The position numbers were made by a program, and so were the translations under genes. DNA of 64,000 bases from contig NZ_LNYQ01000012.1 in the NCBI RefSeq assembly GCF_001467945.1, positions 186,001-250,000 of the forward strand. Reading direction: 5' to 3'. The DNA comes from Legionella parisiensis. GTDB taxonomy: Bacteria; Pseudomonadota; Gammaproteobacteria; Legionellales; Legionellaceae. Each line of letters begins with the position of its first letter. Position 1 is the stretch's first letter. Shown piece by piece: positions 9,166 to 19,131 of this stretch. Under the pieces are notes generated by a model, which was given only the letters and a program-made list of their open reading frames with translations, was not told the DNA's origin and ran no database searches.

Positions 9166-9968
9166 GACCCGGTCTCCGCCATAACCACACCATCCACAAG
9201 AGTAATTTTTCGCTCGCACATTGCAGCAATCTGCTCATCATGAGTAATCATAATGATACTACGCCCCTGAGCGTGTAGGCTTAAAAATAAATTCATTACT
9301 TCATTACCGGTACGTGAATCAAGCGCCCCAGTAGGCTCATCTGCCAAAATTACTTGGGGCTCTGTGACCAAAGCACGAGCAATGGCAACCCTTTGTTGCT
9401 GTCCGCCGGATAATTGTGTGGGCCGATGGTGTGCATATTGATGCATACCTACTCGCGCAAGGGCAGCCAGCACTCTTTCTTTAGTTTCAGCAGGTCCAAT
9501 GCCGCGATAGATTAAAGGCAATGCTACATTTTGCATAGCATTAAACCTTGGTAACAAATTAAATTGCTGGAAAACAAAACCGATATTTTGATTCCGCAGC
9601 TCTGCTGCTTCATCATCGGTCAAAGCAGCAACATTGCGATTCTTCAATAGATAGGTTCCTGCATCTGCTTTATCAAGAAGCCCCATAATATTCATCAAAG
9701 TAGACTTACCTGAGCCAGAGGCTCCCACAATAGCAAGCAAATCTCCTTCATATACCGTAAGCGATACTTTTTTTAAGATGGTACTGCTCACTCCTTCGAG
9801 ATGATACGTTTTTACAATATCCGTCAATACCATTAATGATTGCTGAGTCTTCTTAAGATCACCTTTTTGGCACGGGTTTATCGCAGGATGCACAAGCCTT
9901 TCAAGAACACTTGAGTCAACTGACAAATCCTCAGACAAGGTATGTGAATTGATTACGAGATCACTCAT
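9162..9968 (-). CDS. ABC transporter ATP-binding protein, MacB/LolD type
   Basis: 268 residues from the ATG that lies inside the last codons of the adaptor gene. The nucleotide-binding domain has Walker [11 protein letters not shown]-loop FQQFN, signature LSGGQQQR, Walker [14 protein letters not shown] and switch His in MITHD. About 45 residues precede the conserved start of the ABC fold, longer than in LolD or MacB relatives; an ATG at 9833 would remove them but has no good ribosome binding site. Coupled by overlap to both neighbours. Energises the MacB-like permease. Confidence 0.93.
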   Translation of the reverse strand: MSDLVINSHTLSEDLSVDSSVLERLVHPAINPCQKGDLKKTQQSLMVLTDIVKTYHLEGVSSTILKKVSLTVYEGDLLAIVGASGSGKSTLMNIMGLLDKADAGTYLLKNRNVAALTDDEAAELRNQNIGFVFQQFNLLPRFNAMQNVALPLIYRGIGPAETKERVLAALARVGMHQYAHHRPTQLSGGQQQRVAIARALVTEPQVILADEPTGALDSRTGNEVMNLFLSLHAQGRSIIMITHDEQIAAMCERKITLVDGVVMAETGS

Positions 9969-11109
9969 AAACCACCACATCGCCGGCTTTTAAACCAGTC
10001 TCAACGACAACTGAATCTGCTTGTGCCGCACCTGTTGTTATAACTCGCTTTTCAATAGCGCCTGACTTGTTTTGCAAGTTAACTATACTTTGTCCTTTTT
10101 CTCGCTTTATTGCAGCGATAGGTATGATGAGCTGCTTGCCATTATCCACGCTTAATTCAATCGATGCACTCATACCAACTTTGATCCATTGTTGCTGCTC
10201 TGGGGTCAATTTCTTAACCTCAACTACTGCCGTAAAGAAGGGGAGTCCATTGTTATTTGATGCTTGGGCATTCACTGCAACCAATTGCCCTTTTAATGGA
10301 TATTTACCAAAAGCGACGCCACTCACTACGGCATTCATGCCTGTTTGAATTTGGGTAATATCGATTTCCGGAACATCAATTTCGATACTGATCCCGGATA
10401 AATCACCAATCAATCCAATAACTTGGCCCGATTTCACTGTAGATCCCACGTTAACACGTACACTTTTATCTTCACCTGCTTTAGGAGGATACAGTAACAC
10501 TCCATCTCCGGGTGACTTTAAATGAATGATATTATGCTTGGATGCCAAAATTTTTTTTATCTTAGCAAAATCAGCCAAACTTAGTGCAGATAAATTTTTG
10601 GGACTGTTTTCATCGAGTTTCTCTAACATCTCTGTCAGTTTACGTGTGGACTGCATTAAAGTAACCCGGCCTGTATCCACATTTGATTTTTCACTCATAT
10701 AGTTATTTTTGGATAATAAACCAGAGTCCCATAAATCCTGAGTTCCAACAAACTTGGCTTTTGCTATGGTGTAGCTGTCTTTGGCTTTTAAATACTCTGT
10801 TAATGTATCATTAAACTGCCTTTGTAACTCAGTTGAGTTTAGAGTTAAAATCACATCACCTTTTTTGATCATTTGTCCATAATGAAAATTCATTGTTTCA
10901 ACCACTGCCTCCATTGGGCTGGCTATGGTATTTTCATGTAAAGGCTGCACCGTTCCTGTAAAATGCAAGGTTTTATGAATTGGCTGTTCCTCGACTTTAT
11001 ATTGGTGTAACGCAACCGCATTTTTCTTCTCATGATCACCACATGAGGATAAAAGAAACCCGGCTAATAATAAAATGACAACTTTTGATGTGTTTAAATA
11101 CTTATTCAT
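9961..11109 (-). CDS. Periplasmic adaptor (membrane fusion) lipoprotein, MacA-like
   Basis: 382 residues. The N-terminus is a lipoprotein signal with lipobox LLSSC, followed by a barrel-sandwich/lipoyl half (ENTIASPMEAVVETM, GQMIKKGDVILTLNS), a helical hairpin, the second lipoyl half (IHLKSPGDGVLL) and a beta-barrel plus membrane-proximal domain to the C-terminus. This is the domain order of HlyD/RND-type adaptors. It should bridge the MacB-like permease and the TolC-like channel. Its start overlaps the stop of the TolC-like gene (ATGA), and its end overlaps the ATPase start by 8 bases. Confidence 0.92.
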   Translation of the reverse strand: MNKYLNTSKVVILLLAGFLLSSCGDHEKKNAVALHQYKVEEQPIHKTLHFTGTVQPLHENTIASPMEAVVETMNFHYGQMIKKGDVILTLNSTELQRQFNDTLTEYLKAKDSYTIAKAKFVGTQDLWDSGLLSKNNYMSEKSNVDTGRVTLMQSTRKLTEMLEKLDENSPKNLSALSLADFAKIKKILASKHNIIHLKSPGDGVLLYPPKAGEDKSVRVNVGSTVKSGQVIGLIGDLSGISIEIDVPEIDITQIQTGMNAVVSGVAFGKYPLKGQLVAVNAQASNNNGLPFFTAVVEVKKLTPEQQQWIKVGMSASIELSVDNGKQLIIPIAAIKREKGQSIVNLQNKSGAIEKRVITTGAAQADSVVVETGLKAGDVVVYE

Positions 11110-12833
11110 CCACCATACCTTAATTTAATTTGCCAATGCTCCAGCGTTGTTCCCAGAGTTCTTTGTAAGTTTGATATCTGAGTAAGATATGCAATTTTTG
11201 CATTAATTAATCCGGACTGAGCCTGGATAAGCTGGTTCTGCGTGTTGTTTACATCCAACGCACTGGATATTCCTGCTTGTTGTTTTTTCTTTTCCAAGGC
11301 ATAAGATTGCTCTGCCAATTTCACTTGTTTTAATGCTAATTGATAACGTTTTGCCAAACTTTTTATATTGTTTATGGTATTGGTGATATTTGTTATTAAT
11401 GCACGTTTCGTTGCAAGTAAATTTAAACGATCTTTTTCCAAGCGCACTTTAGCATTAATTAACTGACTGCGGCGACTGATGTCATGCAAAGGAACAGTTA
11501 ATGTCAAACGGGCGGCCTCGGTGATGTTATTTCCGTTGTAAATGCCCCTAACCCCTCCGTTAGCGCCTGTCACATCATTTAAAACACCACTTTGCACATT
11601 TCCTGAGACATCCAATTGCCAAAGCTGTTGATTCTTGGCAACTTTATAAGCACGCTCATCCGCTCGCAATGTCATTTTTTGTGCCAAATAAACGGTATTA
11701 TGATTCAACGCCTGCTCAATAGACTTCTGTAAATCAGGAACTGCAAGCGTGTCTAAAGCAACATCGCTAGGGACTGATATATGCATTTCTGGATCAAGGC
11801 CAATGGTCTGCAAGAGATCCTGGGATGTAGTTTGAAATTCATTCTCCGCTTGTTCCACCATTAAACTTAAAGATTCAATTTGATAGGATTGCTGAATGTT
11901 GCCTGTTGGTTCTAATTGACCTGCCTTTATTTTTTTTTCATTAATTTCATACGATTTTTTTGCTTCTTTTAACTGCAAGCGCTGATTCTGTAAATTATTT
12001 CCGCTTAAAATAAGCATTCGATAAGCCATAATAACTTGGGTAACCTGATCCGCGACCGATTGCTGTAAGTTTAATTTGTTTAACCATTCATTGTCCTGGG
12101 CATCTAAAAGCGCTGCTTCGTTTACTGCTTTTCCAAAACCACGCAATAAAGGCTGAGTTAAAGAAAAGTTCAACACTGGATTGTAATTGTTATTGTCATT
12201 GACGTTATTGTTTATTGATAAATTAGCTTCGGTTCCTAGTTTTGTTTTTAAATTAAACTCAGGGCTAGCTAAGAATGTACGTGTTGTATCGGTACCTACT
12301 CCATTAAATTTACTTTTTTGGATTACCCCAGAAGCCCCCAAAGCATATTGCAGTTCGAACTGATTGTGTGCCAAACGCAACTGATAACGCTGTACGATTC
12401 GATCCAGTTCGGCATTTTGAATATTAGGGTTATAGCGTAAAGCAAGTAAAATCGCTTCTCTTAAACTTAAATGATGTACGGTTTTATGGCGTGCGGCAGG
12501 TGAAGTAGGCAACTCTATCCAGTTATGCAGCATAAACTCGGGATTCTCTATCGCTTTTTGTAAGCGCTCTTCTGCTTGTTTTACCTGCAGATCTTCAGTA
12601 ATGGGGAGTGACCAAGCATTAAATCCGAACAGGCAACATAGTAAGAAAAACGTAACTTCTCTCCTTTGCCTACGTCCCACGGCTTGTCCGCGAACAAGTC
12701 GGAAACGCAAGACGTAGCGTGGAGATAAGCGACGACAAAAAAGCAAATTATTTTTTGTTCCTTTCCGCCCCCCCAAAACAAGCCACGACATGTAAGATAA
12801 GCATATGGAGTTAAAGTTTTTTACTAACATCAT
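11106..12833 (-). CDS. TolC-family outer membrane efflux protein
   Basis: 575 residues when started at the ATGATG that overlaps the apaH stop; a GGAA site lies 8 bases upstream. Two OEP repeats are visible, each with long helices ([21 protein letters not shown], and again near [15 protein letters not shown]). The outer-membrane channel partner of the MacA/MacB-like genes downstream. Oddity: the hydrophobic signal segment ([15 protein letters not shown]) starts only near residue 62, and the preceding Arg-rich stretch of about 45 residues is encoded by DNA that matches a dispersed palindromic repeat. A start directly before the signal segment would need a non-standard codon, since no ATG, GTG or TTG is in frame there. 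The N-terminus is therefore uncertain. Confidence 0.85.
   Translation of the reverse strand: MMLVKNFNSICLSYMSWLVLGGRKGTKNNLLFCRRLSPRYVLRFRLVRGQAVGRRQRREVTFFLLCCLFGFNAWSLPITEDLQVKQAEERLQKAIENPEFMLHNWIELPTSPAARHKTVHHLSLREAILLALRYNPNIQNAELDRIVQRYQLRLAHNQFELQYALGASGVIQKSKFNGVGTDTTRTFLASPEFNLKTKLGTEANLSINNNVNDNNNYNPVLNFSLTQPLLRGFGKAVNEAALLDAQDNEWLNKLNLQQSVADQVTQVIMAYRMLILSGNNLQNQRLQLKEAKKSYEINEKKIKAGQLEPTGNIQQSYQIESLSLMVEQAENEFQTTSQDLLQTIGLDPEMHISVPSDVALDTLAVPDLQKSIEQALNHNTVYLAQKMTLRADERAYKVAKNQQLWQLDVSGNVQSGVLNDVTGANGGVRGIYNGNNITEAARLTLTVPLHDISRRSQLINAKVRLEKDRLNLLATKRALITNITNTINNIKSLAKRYQLALKQVKLAEQSYALEKKKQQAGISSALDVNNTQNQLIQAQSGLINAKIAYLTQISNLQRTLGTTLEHWQIKLRYGG
12655..12795. repeat. Palindromic repeat copy inside the 5' end of the TolC-like gene
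   Basis: Contains CTACGTC (12670-12676) matched by GACGTAG (12711-12717), and the core CTTGTCCGCG, which recurs in the repeats at 23190-23225 and 26072-26151. The translated product is Arg-rich and unlike any TolC N-terminus. Boundaries are approximate. Confidence 0.6.
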
Positions 12834-13645
12834 TTTTTGTTCCAGACTGCAAATCGTTGCATATCCTGCAAGCGTAATGCAGTGAGTTGGCCACCCCAAA
12901 GACATCCGGTATCTAGTGCATGAATTTTGGGATTGGGGCATTCTCCCTTTAAAGCAGCCCAATGCCCAAAAACAATATCCACATTAATTTCTTTACGATG
13001 CGGTACTTCATACCAAGGATAAAGATTTGCTGGCGCTTGAGCAATAGTTTCTTTATAACTCAATTCCAGCCGTCCTTGTGCATCACAAAAACGCATGCGT
13101 GTGTAATAATTGGTAATTACCCGAAGCCGATCCACCCCTTTTAAATCATCAGACCATATATCGGGTTGATTACCATATAAATGCGATAAAAAATCACGAT
13201 AGTTATCACCTGAAAGCACCTCTTCAAGTTCTTTGGCACGTTGTATTGCCTGTGACAAGTCCCATAAAGGACAAATTCCAGCATGACACATCACTACCTT
13301 AAATTCTGGTGAGTAATACAAAATGGATTGTTTCCTTAACCAATGACCTAAAGCCTCGCCATCGACAGCTTCAAGCACTTCATGCAGCGTGTCATCATGC
13401 CCTTTCCACGGTCTGTCACCAAACAAGGAGCCTAATAGATGTAAATCATGATTGCCTAAAGTCACCCTGGGCGTAATGGGTAAGGTGCTGACGAAACGTA
13501 AGACAGCTAAAGATTCAGGGCCCCGATTCACCAAATCGCCAACAAACCACAAACGATCATTTTTGTCATCAAAATCGATTAATTCCAACAGTCGTTGCAA
13601 AGGCTCATAACAACCTTGCACATCACCAATTGCATAATCAGGCAC
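12830..13645 (-). CDS. apaH: Symmetrical bis(5'-nucleosyl)-tetraphosphatase
   Basis: 271 residues, the family length. It carries the PPP-phosphoesterase motifs in order: GDVQGC (metal-binding Asp/His region; GDxHG in most PPP enzymes, GDVQGC typical of ApaH), [10 protein letters not shown] and GNHDLHLL. It hydrolyses Ap4A to two ADP, and in Gram-negative bacteria also removes Np4 caps from RNA. It overlaps the upstream TraI_2-like gene by 8 bases and its stop overlaps the ATG of the TolC-like gene. rsmA-apaH linkage is common in gammaproteobacteria. Confidence 0.97.
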   Translation of the reverse strand: MPDYAIGDVQGCYEPLQRLLELIDFDDKNDRLWFVGDLVNRGPESLAVLRFVSTLPITPRVTLGNHDLHLLGSLFGDRPWKGHDDTLHEVLEAVDGEALGHWLRKQSILYYSPEFKVVMCHAGICPLWDLSQAIQRAKELEEVLSGDNYRDFLSHLYGNQPDIWSDDLKGVDRLRVITNYYTRMRFCDAQGRLELSYKETIAQAPANLYPWYEVPHRKEINVDIVFGHWAALKGECPNPKIHALDTGCLWGGQLTALRLQDMQRFAVWNKK

Positions 13646-14987
13646 CGTTTTTTGCTCCTGGCCTTAGCGCGCTCCCTTCGTTATCAACGACTTTCCATTT
13701 CCCCGCTGCATCCAGCTTCTGCAACGAACCTGCCAAACTCATACTTTGCTTCTGGATAAACTGGCTGTTGAACTGTGCTTTATGAATCAATTCCGTAGCG
13801 GACATTGATTCTACTTTCCCAGTACTCGGATGAACCACTTTTACTGACTCGGGTAAAGCGAGGGTATACTTGGAAAATACAATCCCTTTCTCCATTTGAT
13901 TTTTTGTCTCAAATCGACTTAACACGCCACCATCAGCAGCGAGGCTATGTAAACCCAAAGATAGAAATCCATTTTGTGCTGCTTGCCAATTTTTATACTC
14001 AGGATGCTCCCGTACAAATAATTGAAACATTTCAGCACACATCAACATACCCCCAGGGACCATAAATAAGGGGGCTTTATTAATCATAATCTTGCCGCTA
14101 TCTAAAGCTTTTATCATCCATTGGATAAACTCCATGCCAACAGCCTGTTCCTTCTCTAATAAGGTCTCTGGCTGGCCACCAGAAAAAGTTCCTGCACGAT
14201 AACGCCCCCCACTATGAGCTGGGCTGCCTCTCATCATAAACTCAAGTAAATAACGTTGAATTGCAATCGCTTCAGCGCGAATTAATATGGCTCCCAAAGT
14301 ACCCGCAGAGCGCTCATCTTCATTTAATAACGCAAGCCATATGGAAAGAACTTCTGGATTAGAGGCTATCCAGGCAAATCCACTTGTCGGCATTAATGTT
14401 TTTGCCATCAATAAATTGAGGCGACGTCGAAATTCAATTTCAGGTTCTTTTTCAAACTCATAAAAATAGTAAATTCCAGTGCTAGCCATATTTTCAAGTA
14501 AAGGATTCCATTCTTTTAAAAATTGACCGTTTGCATCATAAAAACTAACACGGTAATCAACGAACAATTTACCTATACCTTGAAGAACTGCTGCTGAGAA
14601 AAGTGCATATTGCCAAAGCTTTTGTTCTTCAGATAATAAGTCAGGCTGATCCTGCACCATAAATTCCTGAAAAAGGCTCAGCGCAGCTTCTGTACGGTTT
14701 AATGCATGATCCACCAATCCACCTTGCTGGGAATAATAACTGTTTGCTGTCTCAGGTAAATTTTGACAATAGTGCACTAGGTTATTGATAAGAGTGCTGC
14801 ATAAGCTATCATACCGCGCAGTTTCCAAGCCAGATAACATTCTCATCTTTTTTAGTAGTACCTGTCTTTTGTCTTCCGACAAAAAATGATTCGCACTAAC
14901 AATGCGTGTTAAATCTTTTAAAGATTTACCGTGTGTAGACAAGGAACCTTTACGCTGACGTTGACGATGAAACAAGGCCATCTCCAT
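13638..14987 (-). CDS. TraI_2 / MobH relaxase-like protein, apparently degenerate
   Basis: 449 residues; the ATG at 14987 has GGAG 11 bases upstream, and a TTG start 6 codons earlier is also possible. The segment [27 protein letters not shown] resembles the core of the TraI_2 domain (PF07514), where MobH relaxases have HH..PGGL..H. Here the first His pair reads Tyr-Tyr, so the metal site looks incomplete. A C-terminal part around [18 protein letters not shown] may be the TraI_2_C domain. No mobility or type IV coupling genes are near, and it sits between rsmA and apaH in a housekeeping operon. Function unknown; a nucleic-acid or HD-phosphohydrolase-like role is possible. Confidence 0.6.
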   Translation of the reverse strand: MEMALFHRQRQRKGSLSTHGKSLKDLTRIVSANHFLSEDKRQVLLKKMRMLSGLETARYDSLCSTLINNLVHYCQNLPETANSYYSQQGGLVDHALNRTEAALSLFQEFMVQDQPDLLSEEQKLWQYALFSAAVLQGIGKLFVDYRVSFYDANGQFLKEWNPLLENMASTGIYYFYEFEKEPEIEFRRRLNLLMAKTLMPTSGFAWIASNPEVLSIWLALLNEDERSAGTLGAILIRAEAIAIQRYLLEFMMRGSPAHSGGRYRAGTFSGGQPETLLEKEQAVGMEFIQWMIKALDSGKIMINKAPLFMVPGGMLMCAEMFQLFVREHPEYKNWQAAQNGFLSLGLHSLAADGGVLSRFETKNQMEKGIVFSKYTLALPESVKVVHPSTGKVESMSATELIHKAQFNSQFIQKQSMSLAGSLQKLDAAGKWKVVDNEGSALRPGAKNGA

Positions 14988-15040
14988 AATAATTAATAAC
15001 TCCAAATTGATAAATTACATCCATGATGATTAATTTTACA

Positions 15041-15811
15041 CTAATTGGAAATAAATTTCGCTAGTTGAACATATTCCGAGACAGAAATTTGTTCTGGTCT
15101 TTTACTTCCATCAATACCGACAGTGCTTAATTGCTCAACCGTTACGATTCCCTTCAAATTGTTATTAAGTGTTTTACGGCGCATGGCAAATGCACTAGCT
15201 ACCAGACGCTCCAACTGCGCAACAGAAATTTTTTCAAAGGGGGAAACACGATGGGGAATAAGACGAACCACCGCTGAATCAACTTTAGGCTGTGGATCAA
15301 AAGCTTCTGGAGGAACATTAAACAAATGCTCCACAGCACAATGGTATTGCAGCATTACTGTTAACCGACCGTAGGTTTTACAGCCTGGTTGGGCTGCTAT
15401 ACGTTCTACTACTTCCTTTTGCAACATAAAATGCATGTCTTCTATATACGGCGAAAAGTGCAATAAGTGAATGAGTAACGGTGTGGAGATATTATAAGGC
15501 AAATTCCCTACCACACGTAATTGGGGACCAAATTGGCTGTAATCAAGAGTTAACGCATCTGCAGCAATTAAATGCAACTTATTCTGTGCCATGGGTCGTC
15601 CTGACAGATATTGTTGCAAATCGGTATCGATTTCAACTGCTGATAGATGATTTAAGCGATGCAACAATGGCTCAGTTAAGGCCCCCAAACCCGGACCAAT
15701 TTCCAGCATATTATCTTCTGCTTGTGGATTAATTGCTCGGACAATGTCATCAATAATATGTCGGTTTTGCAGAAAATTCTGGCCAAAACGCTTGCGTGGG
15801 CTATGCCTCAC
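15041..15811 (-). CDS. rsmA: 16S rRNA (adenine1518-N6/adenine1519-N6)-dimethyltransferase
   Basis: 256 residues. Begins [15 protein letters not shown], has the SAM-binding [15 protein letters not shown] and the catalytic [11 protein letters not shown] motif of the KsgA/Dim1 family. It dimethylates two adjacent adenines near the 3' end of 16S rRNA during 30S assembly. The start codon is GTG, with GGGATG 9 bases upstream. First gene of the long minus-strand operon that runs through apaH to the ABC exporter genes. Confidence 0.97.
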   Translation of the reverse strand: MRHSPRKRFGQNFLQNRHIIDDIVRAINPQAEDNMLEIGPGLGALTEPLLHRLNHLSAVEIDTDLQQYLSGRPMAQNKLHLIAADALTLDYSQFGPQLRVVGNLPYNISTPLLIHLLHFSPYIEDMHFMLQKEVVERIAAQPGCKTYGRLTVMLQYHCAVEHLFNVPPEAFDPQPKVDSAVVRLIPHRVSPFEKISVAQLERLVASAFAMRRKTLNNNLKGIVTVEQLSTVGIDGSKRPEQISVSEYVQLAKFISN

Positions 15812-15864
15812 CTTTGTTCATCCCATAAAATAAAAGCCAATTATAACGCGCATCCTCAATAAAA

Positions 15865-15915
15865 AGTAGCCTAGGTGAAGCGAAGGATGGTTCTGGTTTT
15901 CCCTTACTGGGTAAC
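15865..15915. repeat. Degenerate dispersed repeat (half element)
   Basis: TAGCCTAGGTGAAGCGAAGGA resembles the arm AGCCTGGGTGAAG at 23139 and the copies at 20660 and 43761. It lies between the divergent rsmA and panD genes. Confidence 0.35.
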
Positions 15916-16009
15916 GTTATATGCCTGCAAATCAAACGACAAATTTATATAGCATAAACTTCTCAATTTGGTGTAAAATTCGGCCACTATGAACAAGGCT
16001 GAGATTGTT

Positions 16010-16411
16010 ATGGCTAATAGAAAAATGCTGAAATCCAAAATTCATCGTGCTTGTGTCACTGAAGCCGATTTGGATTATGAAGGGAGTATTACTATTTCTC
16101 CGGAACTGCTTAAGGCGGCAAACATATTACCTTATGAAGCAGTCAATGTGTGGAATATCACTGCAGGCACCCGATTTGAGACTTATGCCATCACGGGTAA
16201 ACCAGGTTCTACTGAAATTTGCGTGAATGGAGCAGCGGCACATTTGGTAACTCCAGGTGATTTAGTCATTATCGCTTCTTTTACCCAAGTATTGGAAGAA
16301 GAATGCGCGAATATCGTTCCTACTGTAGTGTTTGTTGATCAGTTCAACCGCTTAAGAGAAATTCGACCCGAACAAGTTGGAGTGAAAAACAAAGCGCTTG
16401 CTGAGGCTTAA
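16010..16411 (+). CDS. panD: Aspartate 1-decarboxylase (pyruvoyl-dependent proenzyme)
   Basis: 133 residues from ATGGCTAATAGAAAA; a start 7 codons earlier is open but would make an unusual N-terminus. The self-cleavage site is the Gly-Ser bond in DYEGSITI, where Ser becomes the pyruvoyl group. Conserved NVWNITAGTRFETYAI and NGAAAHLVTPGDLVII blocks follow. It makes beta-alanine for pantothenate and coenzyme A. No other pan gene is adjacent. Confidence 0.96.
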   Translation: MANRKMLKSKIHRACVTEADLDYEGSITISPELLKAANILPYEAVNVWNITAGTRFETYAITGKPGSTEICVNGAAAHLVTPGDLVIIASFTQVLEEECANIVPTVVFVDQFNRLREIRPEQVGVKNKALAEA

Positions 16412-16436
16412 AAATTTCTCTACGTACTGCGCTTTA

Positions 16437-16497
16437 TGCGCAGTATCCAGAACAATTCTTGCGTTCTTTTTTAGAGAAGATCTCTGGATACCGCGCA
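16437..16497. repeat. Inverted repeat between panD and tatC
   Basis: Arms 16437-16451 and 16483-16497 match at 14 of 15 positions around a 31-base loop (TGCGCAGTATCCAGA against TCTGGATACCGCGCA). There is no T-run after it, so it is not a standard terminator; it may be a small palindromic element or an RNA-processing hairpin. Confidence 0.6.
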
Positions 16498-16532
16498 TTC
16501 AGGGCGGTACGGAGGGGGGAAGGTCAAGAACT

Positions 16533-17222
16533 ATGCTAAATCACCTTTTAGAGTTACGCCGCCGTGGATTGCAAACCTTAATATGGTTTGGCAGCTTATT
16601 TCTTGTTTTCTTTATTCTAGCTAACGATTTATATCGAGCTTTGGTTAGCCCACTGCTGCATACGCTTTCCGCTCAAGAAGGTTTAATTGCTACTCAAGTT
16701 ACATCCCCAGTATTTACCCCACTAAAGCTCGCTGCTGATGCAGCCCTGTTACTAAGTGCTCCTTTCGCTTTATTTCAATTTTGGCGCTTTGTCAGCCCTG
16801 GCCTTTACCCAAGAGAACAAACTACCCTACGTATTGCTCTAATCTTCAGTCTTGCGCTTTTTCTCGCTGGGGTTTTATTTTGCTTTTATTTGGTTTTACC
16901 GTTCATGTTTCACTTTTTTGCACATGCCTTACCTAAAGGAGTGCGCTATATGCCTGATATGGCTTATACTTTGGATTTTATCACCAGAATGCTTATGATT
17001 TTTGGTTTCTGCTTTCAGGTACCATTAATTTGCTTTGTGCTGGTGCGTTTAAAAATCATTGATGTGATTACGCTAAAAAAAATCAGACCCTATGTCATTG
17101 TTGGGGCTTTTATTGTAGGGATGTTACTTACCCCACCTGACGTTTTCTCCCAAATCATGCTCGCGCTACCACTTTGTTTCCTTTATGAAATAGGGATTAT
17201 TTTGGCTATTTATTTTATTTAA
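16533..17222 (+). CDS. tatC: Sec-independent protein translocase TatC
   Basis: 229 residues starting MLNHLLELRRRG; a GGAAGG site lies 11 bases upstream. The longer open frame upstream encodes palindromic-repeat sequence and is not real. Six transmembrane helices with the conserved ELRRR cytosolic N-terminus and the FRFVSPGLYP-like loop (FWRFVSPGLYPRE). TatC binds the twin-arginine signal of folded export substrates. tatA and tatB are not adjacent. In Legionella they are also separate from tatC. Confidence 0.95.
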   Translation: MLNHLLELRRRGLQTLIWFGSLFLVFFILANDLYRALVSPLLHTLSAQEGLIATQVTSPVFTPLKLAADAALLLSAPFALFQFWRFVSPGLYPREQTTLRIALIFSLALFLAGVLFCFYLVLPFMFHFFAHALPKGVRYMPDMAYTLDFITRMLMIFGFCFQVPLICFVLVRLKIIDVITLKKIRPYVIVGAFIVGMLLTPPDVFSQIMLALPLCFLYEIGIILAIYFI

Positions 17223-17318
17223 CCCACTGATTTTTAAATGGAAAACTTGTTTATTTATTCATCAGCCAATGTGTTTTATAATGCCCATGCTATAACCATT
17301 TAGATGTGAGATGTAAAA

Positions 17319-18947
17319 ATGATAAATAAAGAAGAGCTAACCCGCCAATATCTGGAAAAACAGCAACAAATCGAGATAGAAAAAGAGCAGCTGCTGCAAT
17401 TGAAACAACAAAAAAGCAACAAAGAAAGAACTATAGAAGCACTTAATCAAAAAAATAAAACCATCATCGAAAACGAAGTACCATCAGCTTTAAATTTAGC
17501 CCAAATAAATGCCAGTTCATCAGCAAATTTAAATAAAGAAGAGAAAGAAGCGGTTTTACTCTACGTCCAAGACCAAGAAATTGCTTTGCGTAAAGCAGAA
17601 GAAAATAATAAAAAACTTTTTGAGCAAACAAACAAATTAAATTTATTGCTGCAAAATGTGGAACAACATTTAACTGAAGGTTATGACAGAAATATACTTG
17701 CAACATGTGCTAATCAATCAGGGATTACAAGCACCAGGAGTCCACAAAATATAGGATTTGATTTATTACTGGAGATTCTTGAGGAAGAGAAAAGCAAATA
17801 TACTTGGACCTTAGACTCAACCGATAGACGTAACTTATTAAGCGTTGTCTCTCGTAAATTGAAAAGCATTGAATTTACTCTTGCTGTAGATAAACAGACT
17901 CTAAGGGATATTTCATCTGCTTTACACACTTTAGACGAACTTAAATTAAAACTATCTAATAACTATGATGAAAGAAACAATCTCGCTGAAGCAGTTGCTC
18001 TACTTGCTCAACAGATAACCCAAAAAGAAACAGTGACCATTAAAGAACTTACAGACCAAGCGGCAGAACTGGATCGACAAATTAAAACTCTAGAAAAACA
18101 ACAAGAGGAAGAAAGAGACCGTCAAGAAAAAGAAAAGAAAGAACAACGTAAAGTCTTCGCTGAGAGGCTTGCAGGAATGCTTGAACTATACATCAATGAT
18201 CGCAACAAGCATTATCACCCTAAAGATTTATTTATTTCAAAAGATAGAGATATTCGCGATCAATTTATTAAAAAGATTGGTAATGCGGAAAATGGCCTCT
18301 TAAAAGTATATGTGGAGTCCGGAAACAGTGAAGCGGTGCTTAAGAAAATTACTACAGAAGTGGATAAATTTCCAGGCGTCAAAATGCAGGCGACACTAAA
18401 TAAAATTGTAGTTCAATTAATGGAGGCAGATGCAAAACCTGAGGCGGTAGAAGATTATTCTGGGAAAGTGGAGCAAGTACTTTTAACATTCGAACGCAAA
18501 GAAGGCTGCCAGAAAGAATATGCCCTGAAAATGCGGGGTCTATATGAAAAAATTGCCGGGATAACAACTTTTGCGGAAGATTTATCCGAACAGGAAAAAG
18601 AAATCATCAATCAACTCTCTGGTGATCTTAAAAATGATGTGGACCAGTTTATCTATCAAAATCGGGATGACATTCCAGAAAAAGAAGCATATCAAAAATT
18701 TAAAATGAAAGTTAAAGCACGATTACACAGTCAAGATGATTTGATGAGTGAATATACATCTTGGCCAGTGGTTTTAGCCAATATTTTGTTTAGTCTAGCA
18801 ACTATAGGTAAATTGATTTATTCGAAAGTAACAACTGGAAGAGCATCTTTCTGGTTTGATAAAACTGAAGAGCAAAAAGCAAGCGAAGCCCCGGTTGATG
18901 AAATACTGGAAGATATAGGCGATTTTTTAAGTCTTAATACAATCTAA
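17319..18947 (+). CDS. Coiled-coil protein, candidate Dot/Icm effector
   Basis: 542 residues, very rich in Glu, Lys and Gln. Long coiled-coil predictions are obvious by eye at about 1-50, 75-120 and 230-280. The segment LELYINDRNKHYHPKDLFISKDRDIRDQFI (about residues 290-320) resembles a block I associate with other large Legionella proteins of unknown role. One hydrophobic stretch near the C-terminus (VVLANILFSLATIGKLIY, about 490-507) could anchor it in a host membrane. The tail is acidic (EEQKASEAPVDEILEDIGD), in keeping with a Dot/Icm E-block signal. No signal peptide or enzyme motif. No PmrA-type box was found upstream. The effector call is inference. Confidence 0.6.
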   Translation: MINKEELTRQYLEKQQQIEIEKEQLLQLKQQKSNKERTIEALNQKNKTIIENEVPSALNLAQINASSSANLNKEEKEAVLLYVQDQEIALRKAEENNKKLFEQTNKLNLLLQNVEQHLTEGYDRNILATCANQSGITSTRSPQNIGFDLLLEILEEEKSKYTWTLDSTDRRNLLSVVSRKLKSIEFTLAVDKQTLRDISSALHTLDELKLKLSNNYDERNNLAEAVALLAQQITQKETVTIKELTDQAAELDRQIKTLEKQQEEERDRQEKEKKEQRKVFAERLAGMLELYINDRNKHYHPKDLFISKDRDIRDQFIKKIGNAENGLLKVYVESGNSEAVLKKITTEVDKFPGVKMQATLNKIVVQLMEADAKPEAVEDYSGKVEQVLLTFERKEGCQKEYALKMRGLYEKIAGITTFAEDLSEQEKEIINQLSGDLKNDVDQFIYQNRDDIPEKEAYQKFKMKVKARLHSQDDLMSEYTSWPVVLANILFSLATIGKLIYSKVTTGRASFWFDKTEEQKASEAPVDEILEDIGDFLSLNTI

Positions 18948-18955
18948 ATAATGCA

Positions 18956-19021
18956 TAGTCTGGGTAGCCAAACGAAGCGAATGTTGTCCTGCACAGGAAT
19001 GACAGAGCGAAACCCAGACTA
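18956..19021. repeat. Palindromic repeat with perfect 10-base ends
   Basis: TAGTCTGGGT (18956-18965) is the exact inverse of ACCCAGACTA (19012-19021); the loop holds a second palindrome around TCCTGCACAGGA. Ends resemble the element at 53646-53717 (TAGTCT...AGACTA). Confidence 0.65.
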
Positions 19022-19131
19022 CTTGCCCCAAATGTCGCTGTACATCATCTATTATGCCCTATTTAATTTTTCCGTGGGTAATACCCCTTTTATATTGTAT
19101 TATTCATCGCAAAATGTTTTTTATTACAAAA

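Noticed and set aside
12581-12781. 66-codon minus-strand frame at the TolC start
   Set aside because: Overlaps the TolC-like gene in another frame and is made largely of repeat sequence.
15123-15732. Plus-strand open frames inside rsmA
   Set aside because: Shadows of a strongly conserved gene on the other strand.
16398-16532. Longer N-terminus for TatC
   Set aside because: It would translate an inverted repeat; the ATG at 16533 has a good ribosome binding site and gives the canonical start.
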